DNA of 64,000 nucleotides from Limnobacter humi (GTDB taxonomy: Bacteria > Pseudomonadota > Gammaproteobacteria > Burkholderiales > Burkholderiaceae_B): positions 1 to 64,000 of the forward strand of contig NZ_JANIGO010000001.1 of assembly GCF_024518835.1 (NCBI RefSeq), in the 5' to 3' direction. The stretch's first letter is position 1; the number at the start of each line of letters is the position of its first letter. The notes below the pieces were generated by a model, which was not told the origin of the DNA, did no database searches, and saw only the letters and a program-made list of their open reading frames with translations. The translations under genes were made by a program, and so were the position numbers. Positions 28,302-38,261 of this stretch are shown piece after piece.

Positions 28302-29189
28302 TCACAAGCCGATTGCTTTTTTCAGCAAACGACCCATTTCAGACGGGTCTTTGGTCACGGTAATACCACAGGACTCCATCACAGCCAGTTTTTCCTGCGC
28401 GGTGCCTTTACCGCCGGAAATGATGGCACCGGCATGGCCCATGCGCTTCCCGGGAGGAGCTGTTACACCCGCGATAAAGCCGACCACAGGCTTTGTCATG
28501 TGGTCTTTCACCCAAAGTGCGGCCTCTTCTTCGTCGCTGCCACCGATTTCGCCAATCATTACCACAGCGTCGGTGTCGGGGTCATCATTGAACATCTTCA
28601 TGACTTCGATGTGCTTCAAGCCGTTGACGGGGTCTCCACCAATACCCACAGCGCTGGACTGACCAAGACCCAGCTCAGACAATTGACCCACCGCTTCGTA
28701 CGTCAGCGTGCCGGAGCGGGATACAACGCCAATCCGACCCTTCTTGTGAATATGACCGGGCATGATCCCAATTTTGATTTCATCGGGGGTGATGACGCCA
28801 GGGCAGTTTGGACCAACCAGAATGGTCTTGCGACCCTCTTTACGCATGCGTTCACGCACTTCCATCATGTCGCGGACAGGAATGCCTTCGGTAATGCAAA
28901 TCACCAAATCCAAATCGGCCTCGACCGCTTCCCAAATGGCTGCTGCGGCAAAGGGAGGTGGAACATAAATCACCGATGCATTGGCGCCAGTCTGTTTTTT
29001 GGCATCAGCCACAGTGCCGAAAATCGGCACGCCTTCAAAGTCTTCACCCGCTTTTTTCGGGTTCACACCGGCCACAAAGCAATTTTTGCCGTTGGCATAT
29101 TCGCGACACATGCGGGTGTGAAACTGCCCGGTTTTTCCAGTAATACCCTGAGTGACGACCTTGGTATCTTTGTTGATCAAAATAGACAT
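28302..29189 (-). CDS. sucD: Succinate-CoA ligase, alpha subunit
   Basis: SucD forms the CoA-binding half of succinyl-CoA synthetase of the TCA cycle. The 295-aa protein has the CoA-binding [15 protein letters not shown] near the start and the phosphohistidine motif [14 protein letters not shown]. It follows sucC by 92 bp on the same strand. Confidence 0.98.
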   Translation of the reverse strand: MSILINKDTKVVTQGITGKTGQFHTRMCREYANGKNCFVAGVNPKKAGEDFEGVPIFGTVADAKKQTGANASVIYVPPPFAAAAIWEAVEADLDLVICITEGIPVRDMMEVRERMRKEGRKTILVGPNCPGVITPDEIKIGIMPGHIHKKGRIGVVSRSGTLTYEAVGQLSELGLGQSSAVGIGGDPVNGLKHIEVMKMFNDDPDTDAVVMIGEIGGSDEEEAALWVKDHMTKPVVGFIAGVTAPPGKRMGHAGAIISGGKGTAQEKLAVMESCGITVTKDPSEMGRLLKKAIGL

Positions 29190-29281
29190 TGTCTGAATCC
29201 TTTACAGTGGCCCGGCCCGTTATGGTTTACCGAGCATCAAATCATGCAGTTCGGTTGATTCAACCGACTTAATCCCGAAAC

Positions 29282-30448
29282 TCAAGCAGCCTTGGTCGCA
29301 GCCACCACTTTCTGGGCTGCCTCGCCCATGGTGTTGGCCGAAATAATCGGCAGACCAGATTCGGCAAGAATCTTTTTGCCCAAATCCTCGTTGGTCCCTT
29401 TCATGCGAACCACCAGCGGCACCTTCAGGCCCACCGCCTTGGAGGCTGCCACCACACCATCGGCAATCACGTCGCAGCGCATAATACCGCCGAAAATATT
29501 GACCAAAATCGCCTTGAGATTCGGATTTTTCAACATGATCTTGAACGCTTCAGTGACTTTCTCAGTGGTTGCGCCACCGCCCACGTCCAGGAAGTTGGCA
29601 GGCTCGCCACCGAAGAGCTTGATCGTGTCCATGGTGGCCATCGCCAGGCCTGCTCCATTGACCAAGCAACCGATATTCCCATCCAGAGAGATGTAGGACA
29701 GATCAAACTTGCTGGCCTCGATCTCGGCCGGGTCTTCTTCGGCCAAATCGCGCATGGCCACAATGTCCGGGTGGCGGAACAAGGCGTTGGAATCAAAATT
29801 CATTTTGGCGTCCAACGCAATGATGTCGCCGCTGCCGGTCAGAATCAACGGGTTGATCTCTGCCAAACTGGCATCGGTGTCCCAAAATGCCTTGTACAAA
29901 CCCTGGAAGGCCACGCGCGCTTTGGCGACGGAACCTGCAGGAATGCCAATTTTGGTGGCCAGGCTGTCAGCCTCCGCATCGGTCAAACCCGCCACTGGGT
30001 CTACAAACACCTTGTGAATCAATTCGGGCGTGTGCTCTGCCACCTCTTCAATTTCCATGCCGCCCTCGCTGGAGGCCATCACACACACCCGCTGGGTTAC
30101 ACGATCAACCACCATGCCCACGTAGTATTCTTTCTTGATGTCTGCGCCCTCTTCCACCAACAGTCGGCTAACCTTTTGGCCTTCCGGACTGGTTTGGTGG
30201 GTAATCAGTTGCATGCCCAGGATCTGGCTGGCGAAGGTTTTCACATCGGCCATGCTCTTGGCCACTTTTACACCGCCGCCCTTGCCACGACCACCGGCGT
30301 GAATTTGTGCTTTCACCACCCATACCGGGCCACCCAGCTTTTCGGCCGCACTCACCGCCTCGTCCACAGAAAAGCATGGGTAACCGGTAGGCACCGCAAC
30401 ACCATATTTCTTCAGAATTTCCTTGCCTTGATACTCGTGAATTTTCAT
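29282..30448 (-). CDS. sucC: Succinate-CoA ligase, beta subunit
   Basis: SucC carries the nucleotide- and succinate-binding part of succinyl-CoA synthetase. The 388-aa protein starts [17 protein letters not shown] and has the ATP-grasp features [16 protein letters not shown] and [13 protein letters not shown]-like [12 protein letters not shown]. An AAGGA lies 6 nt before the ATG. The 266 bp between recX and sucC hold no recognised gene. Confidence 0.98.
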   Translation of the reverse strand: MKIHEYQGKEILKKYGVAVPTGYPCFSVDEAVSAAEKLGGPVWVVKAQIHAGGRGKGGGVKVAKSMADVKTFASQILGMQLITHQTSPEGQKVSRLLVEEGADIKKEYYVGMVVDRVTQRVCVMASSEGGMEIEEVAEHTPELIHKVFVDPVAGLTDAEADSLATKIGIPAGSVAKARVAFQGLYKAFWDTDASLAEINPLILTGSGDIIALDAKMNFDSNALFRHPDIVAMRDLAEEDPAEIEASKFDLSYISLDGNIGCLVNGAGLAMATMDTIKLFGGEPANFLDVGGGATTEKVTEAFKIMLKNPNLKAILVNIFGGIMRCDVIADGVVAASKAVGLKVPLVVRMKGTNEDLGKKILAESGLPIISANTMGEAAQKVVAATKAA

Positions 30449-30714
30449 GTGGATTCCTTGCTGGAAAGTTAACGCGCCTCAGCCGGGATGCACAACGCAA
30501 CCTGACGGAGCAATTTCAAACCATGGAGAGTGTTTTGATCGCGTGACAGCGCAAGCGAAGACCCCAAAAAACCGCAGGGGCAAGGATGCTGCACGGCAGG
30601 CGTGCGTGGAGATTGATTTCCCATCATTCTTTGCTTCTTGTGTCGTCGAATAACGCTTCGTTAGACAACTAGACTATCACTTCTATTGAAACACATAAGC
30701 CAGCCAAGACTATA
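30449..30714. other. Intergenic region between recX and sucC
   Basis: No convincing gene or terminator was found in these 266 bp. It contains a small AACG-CTT-CGTT hairpin and two similar sequences near the recX end (GACTATCAC and GACTATATCAC). It should contain the sucCD promoter, which could not be placed. Confidence 0.3.
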
Positions 30715-31323
30715 TCACGCATCGGCTTGAATCTCTGAGAGCAGTCTTTTCCAAGCTTTGTGAATGTTGCCAAATTCAAACCCGCGTGTTCCCAAACCGC
30801 GCAGGGCTTTGGCCTTCAGCCTCATGAGGTTTTCCCGTAGTTCGGGGGAATCGGGCGTAGACAGGACACTGAGCAAGTCAGCGGAATAACGCTTTCGCAG
30901 CCATTCCAGTGCCCTGCTGTCTTCCGCCTCCAGTGGCTCTGGGTCAAGCCCAGGTGTATTCTGCGATTCATTCTCTGCTGCTGTGCAGGTGGTGACCTGA
31001 AAGGAAAGACCATGCTGGGCCAGTTCAGCCTCAATGGCTCTGTTACCCAAACTGGATGCACGCCGGCGAATGAGTGACTGTCCAAACCGCTGATCAGACT
31101 GAAACTGCCGGGCGGCTGCCCATTCTATGGCGTCATCCACCTCTTCGATGGAATATCCACGCCGAAGAAGCTTGTCTCGCAATTCTTTGCGGGAATGTTC
31201 GCGGCGGGACAGGAATGCCACCGCTTTGGATTTGGCCGATGGCAAGGGTCGTGATGGCGGTTTGATCTGCTCAAAACCGCCATCGGCCAACTCCGGCGCT
31301 GATTCAGTCTTCCGTGACTTCAT
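30715..31323 (-). CDS. recX: Regulatory protein RecX
   Basis: RecX binds RecA filaments and modulates their activity. The 202-aa protein has the RecX core ([21 protein letters not shown] near residue 36, [19 protein letters not shown], then the basic C-terminal repeats). It starts at ATG 31323, overlapping the recA stop by 20 bp, so it is translated from the same SOS-induced mRNA. Confidence 0.92.
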   Translation of the reverse strand: MKSRKTESAPELADGGFEQIKPPSRPLPSAKSKAVAFLSRREHSRKELRDKLLRRGYSIEEVDDAIEWAAARQFQSDQRFGQSLIRRRASSLGNRAIEAELAQHGLSFQVTTCTAAENESQNTPGLDPEPLEAEDSRALEWLRKRYSADLLSVLSTPDSPELRENLMRLKAKALRGLGTRGFEFGNIHKAWKRLLSEIQADA

Positions 31324-32371
31324 TGCCTGCGGTCTTCAGGTCTGTGGCCCCCATGGCTCGCACACCCAATTTTTCGCGGATTTTATTCTCAATTTCCATC
31401 GCCATGGCTGGATTGGCTTTCAGGAATTCCCGGGCATTGTCTTTGCCCTGGCCAATTTTTTCACCGTTGTAGGCATACCAGGCACCCGATTTGTCGACAA
31501 ACCCATGCAATACACCCAAATCGACGATTTCACCTTCACGAGAGGTTCCCTGACCGTACAAAATGTCGAATTCGGCCTCGCGGAATGGCGGACTAACCTT
31601 GTTTTTGACGACTTTGACGCGTGTTTCATTGCCAATGACCTCATCGGCTTTCTTGATGGAGCCAGTGCGACGAATATCCAAGCGGACAGATGCATAAAAT
31701 TTCAGCGCATTGCCGCCGGTGGTGGTTTCAGGACTACCAAACATGACGCCAATTTTCATGCGGATCTGGTTAATGAAAATCACCAGACAATTGGTTCGCT
31801 TGATGTTGGCTGTCAGTTTACGCAACGCCTGGCTCATCAAACGGGCCTGCAATCCTGGCAGTGAATCGCCCATGTCGCCCTCGATTTCCGCCTTGGGGGT
31901 CAGTGCAGCCACCGAGTCAATGATCACCAGGTCCACCGAACCAGAACGGACCAGTGCATCCACAATTTCAAGGGCTTGCTCACCAGTATCGGGTTGGGAA
32001 ATCAGAAGATCCGCCAAATTCACGCCCAATTTTTGGGCGTATTGCACATCCAGGGCGTGTTCGGCGTCAATAAATGCACAGGTGCCGCCCAGTTTTTGCA
32101 TCTCTGCAATCACTTGCAGTGTCAGGGTGGTTTTTCCAGAGGATTCCGGACCATAAATTTCAACCACACGGCCACGCGGCAAACCGCCAATGCCCAAGGC
32201 AATATCCAAACCCAGAGAACCTGTGGAAACCGACTGAATGTCGTGTTCAACCTCGTTTTCACCAAAGCGCATAATGCTGCCTTTGCCAAACTGTTTCTCA
32301 ATTTGGCTCAGCGCAGCGGCCAGTGCTTTCACTTTGTCTGCTGATTGGTTCTTGGTCCGCAAGTCTTCCAT
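31304..32371 (-). CDS. recA: Recombinase RecA
   Basis: RecA forms filaments on single-stranded DNA, promotes strand exchange, and triggers LexA self-cleavage. The 355-aa protein has the Walker A motif GPESSGKT at 74-81, [20 protein letters not shown], and the L2 region [20 protein letters not shown]. The C-terminus is acidic (GNEVTED). A LexA box lies 52-70 bp upstream, overlapping the end of pncC. Confidence 0.99.
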   Translation of the reverse strand: MEDLRTKNQSADKVKALAAALSQIEKQFGKGSIMRFGENEVEHDIQSVSTGSLGLDIALGIGGLPRGRVVEIYGPESSGKTTLTLQVIAEMQKLGGTCAFIDAEHALDVQYAQKLGVNLADLLISQPDTGEQALEIVDALVRSGSVDLVIIDSVAALTPKAEIEGDMGDSLPGLQARLMSQALRKLTANIKRTNCLVIFINQIRMKIGVMFGSPETTTGGNALKFYASVRLDIRRTGSIKKADEVIGNETRVKVVKNKVSPPFREAEFDILYGQGTSREGEIVDLGVLHGFVDKSGAWYAYNGEKIGQGKDNAREFLKANPAMAMEIENKIREKLGVRAMGATDLKTAGNEVTED

Positions 32372-32414
32372 GGTTTGCCTTCAACGAATCGGTTGTTAAT
32401 GCGTGAATTATTGC

Positions 32415-32441
32415 ACAGTATTTACTGTTTATCTATACAGT
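32415..32441 (-). promoter_or_regulatory. LexA (SOS) box upstream of recA
   Basis: TACTGTTTATCTATACAGT at 32423-32441 fits the CTGT-N8-ACAG LexA consensus. A second palindrome, ACAGTATTTACTGT (32415-32428), shares its TACTGT half-site, giving three alternating half-sites. The site overlaps the pncC stop codon. Confidence 0.85.
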
Positions 32442-32918
32442 CTTTTTGAGTGATACCTTGGCGAGAATTTCTAACCCGGTTTGTACCGCCTGAGCCCGCA
32501 CAGCAGCGCGATCTCCTTCGAACACCCGGTGAAAGGCTTCAATGGATTTGTGACGCACAGCCAGCCCGAACCAAACGGTGCCCACTGGTTTTTCGGGCGA
32601 GGCTCCACCAGGTCCGGCAATTCCGGAAATCGACAAACAGCAATCCACGCCGAGTGCGACCAAGCCGCCATTGGCCATTTCTTTGACGCACTCCTCACTC
32701 ACGGCACCATGGGCTTCCAGCGTCGACTCCCGGACATACACCGATTTCATTTTGACCGTATTGGAGTAGGTGATGAGACCGCCTTCAAAAAAATCACTGG
32801 ATCCGGCGAGGCTGGTGATGGCATGGCCCAAACCACCGCCAGTGCAAGATTCCACCACCCCCAGTTTGGCGCGAGCCTCTCGAAAACGCTGGGCAATCGC
32901 TTCAAGTTCAGTATTCAT
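32433..32918 (-). CDS. pncC: Nicotinamide-nucleotide amidohydrolase (CinA C-terminal type)
   Basis: PncC deamidates nicotinamide mononucleotide to nicotinate mononucleotide in NAD salvage. The 161-aa protein is the stand-alone C-terminal CinA domain, with VVESCTGGGLG near the start, ITYSNTVK and GIAGPGGASPEKPVGTVWF. ATG 32918 is preferred over an upstream TTG at 32927. It lies between pgpA and recA; the SOS box overlaps its 3' end. Confidence 0.93.
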   Translation of the reverse strand: MNTELEAIAQRFREARAKLGVVESCTGGGLGHAITSLAGSSDFFEGGLITYSNTVKMKSVYVRESTLEAHGAVSEECVKEMANGGLVALGVDCCLSISGIAGPGGASPEKPVGTVWFGLAVRHKSIEAFHRVFEGDRAAVRAQAVQTGLEILAKVSLKKTV

Positions 32919-32948
32919 GGCATACAAACCAGTGAAGTGCCTTCAAAT

Positions 32949-33467
32949 TCATCGAAACATCCAGCGTGCAACCAGCGATAAAAAAAACAGACTGATCAGC
33001 GCCGCAACGATATCGTCCCACATCACACCGAAGCCGTTTTTCCACCGTTGATCAAACCACCGGATGGGTTGAGGTTTGACCATGTCGAAAAACCGAAAAA
33101 CCACCACGCAGCCTAGTTGCTGCAGGGGTGTTGAGTACACTGGGGCGGCAACCCACAACACGAGCCAAATCGCCACCACCTCATCCCACACAATACTGCC
33201 ATGATCAGCCACCCCGAGTGCACGGCCCGTGAGGTGACAGCACACACATCCCACAGCAAAAGCCAGCGCCAACACGACCAGCCAATGTGAGGCACTGGGC
33301 AGATGCGGTGCCATCCATACATAGGTCAACCACCCAAACAGCGTTCCAAACGTGCCCGGGACGACCCAGGCCAGCCCACTACCAAAACCCAGCGCCAACA
33401 GGTGTGCTGGGTTGGACAGAGCAAATTTCCAGTCAGGCCGGACTATTCCGCGGGGTTTGGCGCTCAT
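32949..33467 (-). CDS. pgpA: Phosphatidylglycerophosphatase A
   Basis: PgpA dephosphorylates phosphatidylglycerophosphate to phosphatidylglycerol in the inner membrane. The 172-aa protein has several membrane segments and the motifs GFGSGLAWVVPGTFGTL, DHGSIVWDEVVAIW and RFFDMVKPQPIRWFD with acidic active-site residues. It follows thiL by 40 bp, the conserved nusB-thiL-pgpA order. Confidence 0.95.
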   Translation of the reverse strand: MSAKPRGIVRPDWKFALSNPAHLLALGFGSGLAWVVPGTFGTLFGWLTYVWMAPHLPSASHWLVVLALAFAVGCVCCHLTGRALGVADHGSIVWDEVVAIWLVLWVAAPVYSTPLQQLGCVVVFRFFDMVKPQPIRWFDQRWKNGFGVMWDDIVAALISLFFLSLVARWMFR

Positions 33468-33507
33468 CGAAGGTGTGTGTATGCCGTGTTGCGGGCGTAA
33501 ATGACCA

Positions 33508-34599
33508 TCAAAAATGGGTGTATGACCGTTTGACCAATGGTACAGGATTCAATGACGCATCTCCTTGAGACTGCAACCAAACCCCCTGCCCCGCCGTGAC
33601 CATACCCAATTCAAACAGGGCATGTGGACCCGACAATTGCCGTAACGCCACGTCAGCCGTCGGGGCGGCTGTGAAACACAAACCATAGTCGTCACCGCCC
33701 GTCAACGCACAGTCCAGCAGCCATTGCCGTTCGTTCAGATTCAATTGACCGATCCATTCGGGAAATGCACGGTGCCAGGCATCCAGCAAGGCAGACTCCT
33801 TGATGAGTACTGCCACCTGGCTGGCCTGTGCGATGTGTGCCACATCGCCGCTCAATCCATCCGATGTATCCAGGCATGCAGCAGCCAGGTTACGCAATTG
33901 GAGTCCCAATTGGATCTGGGGTTGCGGGCAATTCAGTTGCTGGCAGGCACGCAGCCTGACCGCTTGCGGCATGCCCGCCTTCAAAGCCGTCCACACGGCC
34001 GAATCCGGCTGCATCGCGACCGTGTCGTATAAACCGCGTTGGTCCGCCTCCAACAACAAACCAATGCGGGCCAACCCTGGCAGCCCCTGCGCCCATAAAC
34101 GGTGACCTTCAACCGCCGACGACCGGGGAAACCCACTGTGAAGAGCCGGTGCTTGCCCAAACACAGTGACCGTGATGCTCAAGCCACCAGGTAGGTTGGT
34201 TTTGGTGGTGTCACCGCCCACCAGGGGGCAGCGGTGAGTTTGCGCAATCCGCAACAAACCATCAGAAAAATGGTGTAGCCAGGCCGGATCCAGCGCTGGC
34301 AAACTCAAGGCCAATGTAAAACCCAACGGCTCTGCACCACTGGCGGCCAAATCAGATAAATTGACAGCCAAAGCCTTCCAGCCCAGGTCCTGCGGTGCAA
34401 CGTCGGGATAGAAATGCACTCCAGACACCAGGGTGTCCGTTGAAACAAACAGCGTGTGCCCTGGGTCTGGATTTAGCATGGCGCAATCGTCACCAATGCC
34501 GAGGGGGACCCGGGTCGCGTGAGACGCCAACAAGGGCCCGAACGGTTCCTTGAAATACCGGTCAATCAGGTCGAATTCCAGACTGGCCAAGCAACGCAC
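33508..34599 (-). CDS. thiL: Thiamine-monophosphate kinase
   Basis: ThiL phosphorylates thiamine monophosphate to the diphosphate cofactor. The 363-aa protein has EFDLIDRYF, the Mg/ATP-binding GIGDDCAML, VSTDTLVSGVHFY and GGDTTKTNLPG. It is longer than the E. coli enzyme (325 aa), mostly through looser C-terminal sequence. The first codon is GTG at 34599; a TTG at 34590 is also possible. It lies 8 bp after nusB. Confidence 0.94.
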   Translation of the reverse strand: MRCLASLEFDLIDRYFKEPFGPLLASHATRVPLGIGDDCAMLNPDPGHTLFVSTDTLVSGVHFYPDVAPQDLGWKALAVNLSDLAASGAEPLGFTLALSLPALDPAWLHHFSDGLLRIAQTHRCPLVGGDTTKTNLPGGLSITVTVFGQAPALHSGFPRSSAVEGHRLWAQGLPGLARIGLLLEADQRGLYDTVAMQPDSAVWTALKAGMPQAVRLRACQQLNCPQPQIQLGLQLRNLAAACLDTSDGLSGDVAHIAQASQVAVLIKESALLDAWHRAFPEWIGQLNLNERQWLLDCALTGGDDYGLCFTAAPTADVALRQLSGPHALFELGMVTAGQGVWLQSQGDASLNPVPLVKRSYTHF

Positions 34600-34607
34600 T
34601 CCAGCGG

Positions 34608-35066
34608 TTATTGTGCGCGAATTTCAGCCTGGCGCGCCTGCCCGGCAACTTTGTCTAACACACCGTTGATGAATTTGAATGCGTCGGTGCCACCAAAGGT
34701 TTTGGTCAACTCCACCGCTTCATTAATCACCACCCGATAAGGAATATCCAGGTGGGTATTCATTTCATGAGTGCCCAACACAAGCACAGCCTTCTCTACA
34801 GGACTGAGTTCGGCCCATGGTCGATCCACAAAGGGCTGGATTTGCGCTATGAGATCCTCTAAATTGCGGACGGATCCATGCAACAGGGATTGATAGTGAG
34901 CCCGGTCTGCTTTGTCGAATCCTGGTGCATCCTGAATATGCGCGTCAATTTCACCCACATCGCTGGGATTCAGAAACCACTGATACAAACCTTGCAGAGC
35001 CAATTCGCGGGAGCGTCGGCGCGCATTCCGGGTATGGCCGCGCCGCTTTTGATCATCATCACTCAT
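34608..35066 (-). CDS. nusB: Transcription antitermination factor NusB
   Basis: NusB binds boxA RNA with NusE (S10) in rRNA antitermination complexes. The 152-aa protein begins [20 protein letters not shown] and shows the family pattern [11 protein letters not shown] and [20 protein letters not shown]-like core with GVLDKVA near the end. ATG 35066 overlaps the ribH end by 8 bp, which supports coupled translation. Confidence 0.95.
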   Translation of the reverse strand: MSDDDQKRRGHTRNARRRSRELALQGLYQWFLNPSDVGEIDAHIQDAPGFDKADRAHYQSLLHGSVRNLEDLIAQIQPFVDRPWAELSPVEKAVLVLGTHEMNTHLDIPYRVVINEAVELTKTFGGTDAFKFINGVLDKVAGQARQAEIRAQ

Positions 35067-35562
35067 CCGCTTCTTCTCCACTGAGACCCGGCAAATTGTC
35101 ATCCAGCGTCATCATGAGATTGCCCATTTCAACCGCGCAACGAGCGGCATCGAGCCCCTTGTCCTCAATTCGTTCGATGGCCTGGTCTTCGGTGTAGGTG
35201 GTGAGCACCATGTTTACGATGGGCACATCATTGTCCATGGCCACAGTTGAAATACCCCGCGCACTTTCACCGCAGACAATCTCAAAGTGATAGGTGTCGC
35301 CTTTGATCACACAGCCCAAGGCAACCAGCACATCAAATTCACCAGACTGCGCCAGACGTTGCAACGTGATGGGCAGTTCCATGGCGCCCGGTACGGTCAC
35401 GTGAAGGATGTCCTCATTGAGCACACCGAGTCGAAGCAGCTCGCTGCAACAGGCGCGCCACAAGCCATCGGTGATTTCCTGATTAAAACGAGCCTGAACA
35501 ACGCCCACGCGGATGCCGTCGCCATTCAGATTCGCGGGCACACTTCCCGGGTTGTTGCTCAT
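35059..35562 (-). CDS. ribH: 6,7-dimethyl-8-ribityllumazine synthase
   Basis: RibH condenses the pyrimidine intermediate with dihydroxybutanone phosphate to lumazine. The 167-aa protein has [30 protein letters not shown] and [15 protein letters not shown] with the catalytic His. Its ATG overlaps the ribBA stop by 4 bp. Confidence 0.97.
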   Translation of the reverse strand: MSNNPGSVPANLNGDGIRVGVVQARFNQEITDGLWRACCSELLRLGVLNEDILHVTVPGAMELPITLQRLAQSGEFDVLVALGCVIKGDTYHFEIVCGESARGISTVAMDNDVPIVNMVLTTYTEDQAIERIEDKGLDAARCAVEMGNLMMTLDDNLPGLSGEEADE

Positions 35563-36683
35563 TTGCTTTCTCCATGGATATACCCAGACACTTCCAGATC
35601 AAAGCCGGTCATGCTGGGCATTTTGCGGGGACGCGACAGAAGTTTCATCTTGTTAACGCCCAGGTCTTTCAAAATTTGCGCGCCCACGCCATAGGTGCGC
35701 AGGTCTGGGCTGGATCCAGCCCCCTTGCGGCTTGTCGCACCCCGATGCTCAATGTCGTCCAACGACGCAAACTGACCGAGCAAACGGTCGGAGGACACAT
35801 TGCAATTCAACAGCACAATCACGCCTGCGCCTTCTTCTACCACCCGCTTCATGGCAGCTGGAATGGAGAAGGAATGCTCGGAATAGCGCGCCTCCAGAAA
35901 ATCAATCATGGAGGTTGGCTCATGCACGCGAACCAGCAATTCACGGTTTGGATCGACGCTTCCGTACACGAGTGCAAAGTGGGCGCTGCCGGTGGGCTTG
36001 TCACGATAAGACACACAGCGAAATTCGCCCTCCACCGTGTTGAGTGTGCGCTCGTGCAGGCGCTCAATCAATGACTCATTCGCACTGCGGTACTGAATCA
36101 AGTCCGCAATGGTCCCAATTTTCAAGCCATGCTCTTTGGCAAACTCAATCAGGTCGGGCAACCGGGCCATGGTCCCGTCGTCTTTCATGATTTCGCAAAT
36201 AACCGATGCAGGTGTTAGGCCTGCCATGGCAGCCAGGTCGCAACCGGCCTCTGTGTGCCCAGCACGCATCAACACGCCACCATTGACCGCTGACAACGGG
36301 AATATATGGCCCGGCTGGACCAGCTCCTCCGGCTTTGCATTCCGGTTCACCGCCACACGAATGGTGTGTGCTCGGTCCGCTGCAGAAATACCCGTAGACA
36401 CCCCTTCAGCCGCCTCAATCGACACGGTGAAGTTGGTCCCGTGCGACGACCCGTTGGACTGCACCATGGGTCGAAGGCCCAGTTGGCGACACTTGTCCTC
36501 TGTCAATGTGAGGCAAATCAGTCCACGACCAAACTTGGCCATGAAATTAATCGCCTCAGGTGTCACGAAGTCTGCGGCCAGAACCAGGTCACCTTCGTTT
36601 TCACGGTCTTCCTCATCAACGAGGATCACCATGCGGCCATTGCGCATTTCTTCAACAATCTCGCGTACTGGACTAATCGACAT
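35559..36683 (-). CDS. ribBA: DHBP synthase RibB fused to a degenerate GTP cyclohydrolase II domain
   Basis: The N-terminal half (about 1-205) is a complete 3,4-dihydroxy-2-butanone 4-phosphate synthase, with DEEDRENEGDLVLAA and RAGHTEAGCDLAAMAGL. The C-terminal half (about 210-374) has the GTP cyclohydrolase II fold region but lacks the Cys zinc ligands of the SLRCDCG motif, and the usual QEGRGIGL is replaced by NVSSDRLLGQF. Only RibB activity is therefore expected, and a separate RibA would be required elsewhere. It lies 12 bp after lnt and overlaps ribH. Confidence 0.92.
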   Translation of the reverse strand: MSISPVREIVEEMRNGRMVILVDEEDRENEGDLVLAADFVTPEAINFMAKFGRGLICLTLTEDKCRQLGLRPMVQSNGSSHGTNFTVSIEAAEGVSTGISAADRAHTIRVAVNRNAKPEELVQPGHIFPLSAVNGGVLMRAGHTEAGCDLAAMAGLTPASVICEIMKDDGTMARLPDLIEFAKEHGLKIGTIADLIQYRSANESLIERLHERTLNTVEGEFRCVSYRDKPTGSAHFALVYGSVDPNRELLVRVHEPTSMIDFLEARYSEHSFSIPAAMKRVVEEGAGVIVLLNCNVSSDRLLGQFASLDDIEHRGATSRKGAGSSPDLRTYGVGAQILKDLGVNKMKLLSRPRKMPSMTGFDLEVSGYIHGESK

Positions 36684-36695
36684 GGCAAGACACTT

Positions 36696-38261
36696 TCAAA
36701 TTGGAATTCCGCTATTGTAAGCCTTGGAACGCCGGTCTCGAAGCACCATCAGTGCAAGCACTGCGCCCCATATGCCAAACCAGAGGAAAGCCCCTAGACG
36801 GGAAAACAAGGTTTTACCCGTGCGCCCCTGCAATTCTCCATCCCACACCATGGCCTGGCCGGGAGCCACTTTCAAAACCCAACGGCCATGGTCATCCACA
36901 ATACCGGACAGGCCCGTGTTGGTGACCCGCAAGCCAGGCTTGCGATGCTCTGCTGAACGCGTCCGACCCATTTGGGCGTGCTGATCCAACGCCCAAGACT
37001 GTCCGAACCAGGCCAAATTGCTCAAATTCAGCAGCACCGTTGGTTCGCGATTGGCATCGCGCAAAAGGCTGGCAAACTCGCCGCTGAAAATATCTTCATA
37101 ACACACAGTGCCTGCGACAGATTGACCCGCAATGGTCAATGGCTCTAGCGCACCGCGTCCACGACTGAACTCGCCCATGGGCATGTTGAGCATGGCAACA
37201 AACCAACCAAATCCGGTGGGTATGAACTCTCCAAATGGAACCAAATGGCGTTTGTCATGCCGCCGCTGAGGAATGATTAAATCCCGGTCGCGCTCTGCAC
37301 CGTTGAAAACCACAATCGAGTTGTAATAATCCCGGCCTTCTTGGATGGCAGAGCCCATCACCACATCAATTTTTCCTGGAACGCCAAAATCTCTGAATCG
37401 CTGCTGCCAAACATCAGGCGTATCCGTCCATACCAAGGGATTGACGGTTTCCGGAAACAGTAGCGCGCCTCCGTTCGTCAACTTCTCACGCGCCACATCC
37501 CCCAACTTGAAAGCCTGCTGCATGTTGCCGATGATTCGGTCTGGATCGAACTTGATGCTTTGATCCACATTGGTTTGAACACCGGCTACCTTCAACACAC
37601 CGGCAGACTCGACCGGCACAGCCACAGTCAGGCCTGCTATCAGCAAACTACAGATACCCAAGACCTGCAGTGCGGGTTTGTACGCGAAGGGCTGACCCGA
37701 GAACCAACTGCGAACGGTGTTGAATCCTGCAAGCACCAGCCACAACACCAAAAATAAGCTGCCGTAGTTGCCCAGCCAAGGCAACAGATTCGCAACCGGA
37801 GAATCCACCAACGCGTCACCCAGGTTCAGCCACGCAAAGCCGGTGAACAATGTTCCCCGGAGCCATTCGAAGAACGTCCACGCGGCTGACCACGCTGCTG
37901 CCGACAAAACCGGGGAGGGCCTCAAGCCGATCACTCTCCGATGCCACCACTGGAACACCCCGCAGGCCATGGCCGGAAACAATGCCAAATAAGCCGCAAA
38001 GAATACAACGGCTAAGACGGCAAGCCAGTTGGGCAAACCGCCGTAGTGATGCAAGCTGGTGTACAGCCAGTGAACGCCCACGGAAAAGGCTGCCCAACCA
38101 AAGCCAAAACCAGCCCCTGCGGCCTGGCGAGCATTGCGCGCTTGCAGTGCCAGCTCCTGAAGGGCCACCAGCAGTAAAATGCCAAGCCACCAGACTTCAA
38201 ATGGTGCAAATGACAATGCCCAGGGGGCACCCAGCGCCAAGCCGGTCAAGAGATAAAACAT
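36696..38261 (-). CDS. lnt: Apolipoprotein N-acyltransferase
   Basis: Lnt adds the third acyl chain to lipoproteins in the inner membrane. The 521-aa protein has about six N-terminal membrane helices followed by a carbon-nitrogen hydrolase domain. The catalytic triad motifs are visible: Glu in LLFPETVNP, Lys in DKRHLVPFGEFIP and Cys in TVCYEDIFSGEF. A last membrane segment lies near the C-terminus. Its ATG overlaps the corC stop by one base (TAATG). Confidence 0.96.
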   Translation of the reverse strand: MFYLLTGLALGAPWALSFAPFEVWWLGILLLVALQELALQARNARQAAGAGFGFGWAAFSVGVHWLYTSLHHYGGLPNWLAVLAVVFFAAYLALFPAMACGVFQWWHRRVIGLRPSPVLSAAAWSAAWTFFEWLRGTLFTGFAWLNLGDALVDSPVANLLPWLGNYGSLFLVLWLVLAGFNTVRSWFSGQPFAYKPALQVLGICSLLIAGLTVAVPVESAGVLKVAGVQTNVDQSIKFDPDRIIGNMQQAFKLGDVAREKLTNGGALLFPETVNPLVWTDTPDVWQQRFRDFGVPGKIDVVMGSAIQEGRDYYNSIVVFNGAERDRDLIIPQRRHDKRHLVPFGEFIPTGFGWFVAMLNMPMGEFSRGRGALEPLTIAGQSVAGTVCYEDIFSGEFASLLRDANREPTVLLNLSNLAWFGQSWALDQHAQMGRTRSAEHRKPGLRVTNTGLSGIVDDHGRWVLKVAPGQAMVWDGELQGRTGKTLFSRLGAFLWFGIWGAVLALMVLRDRRSKAYNSGIPI

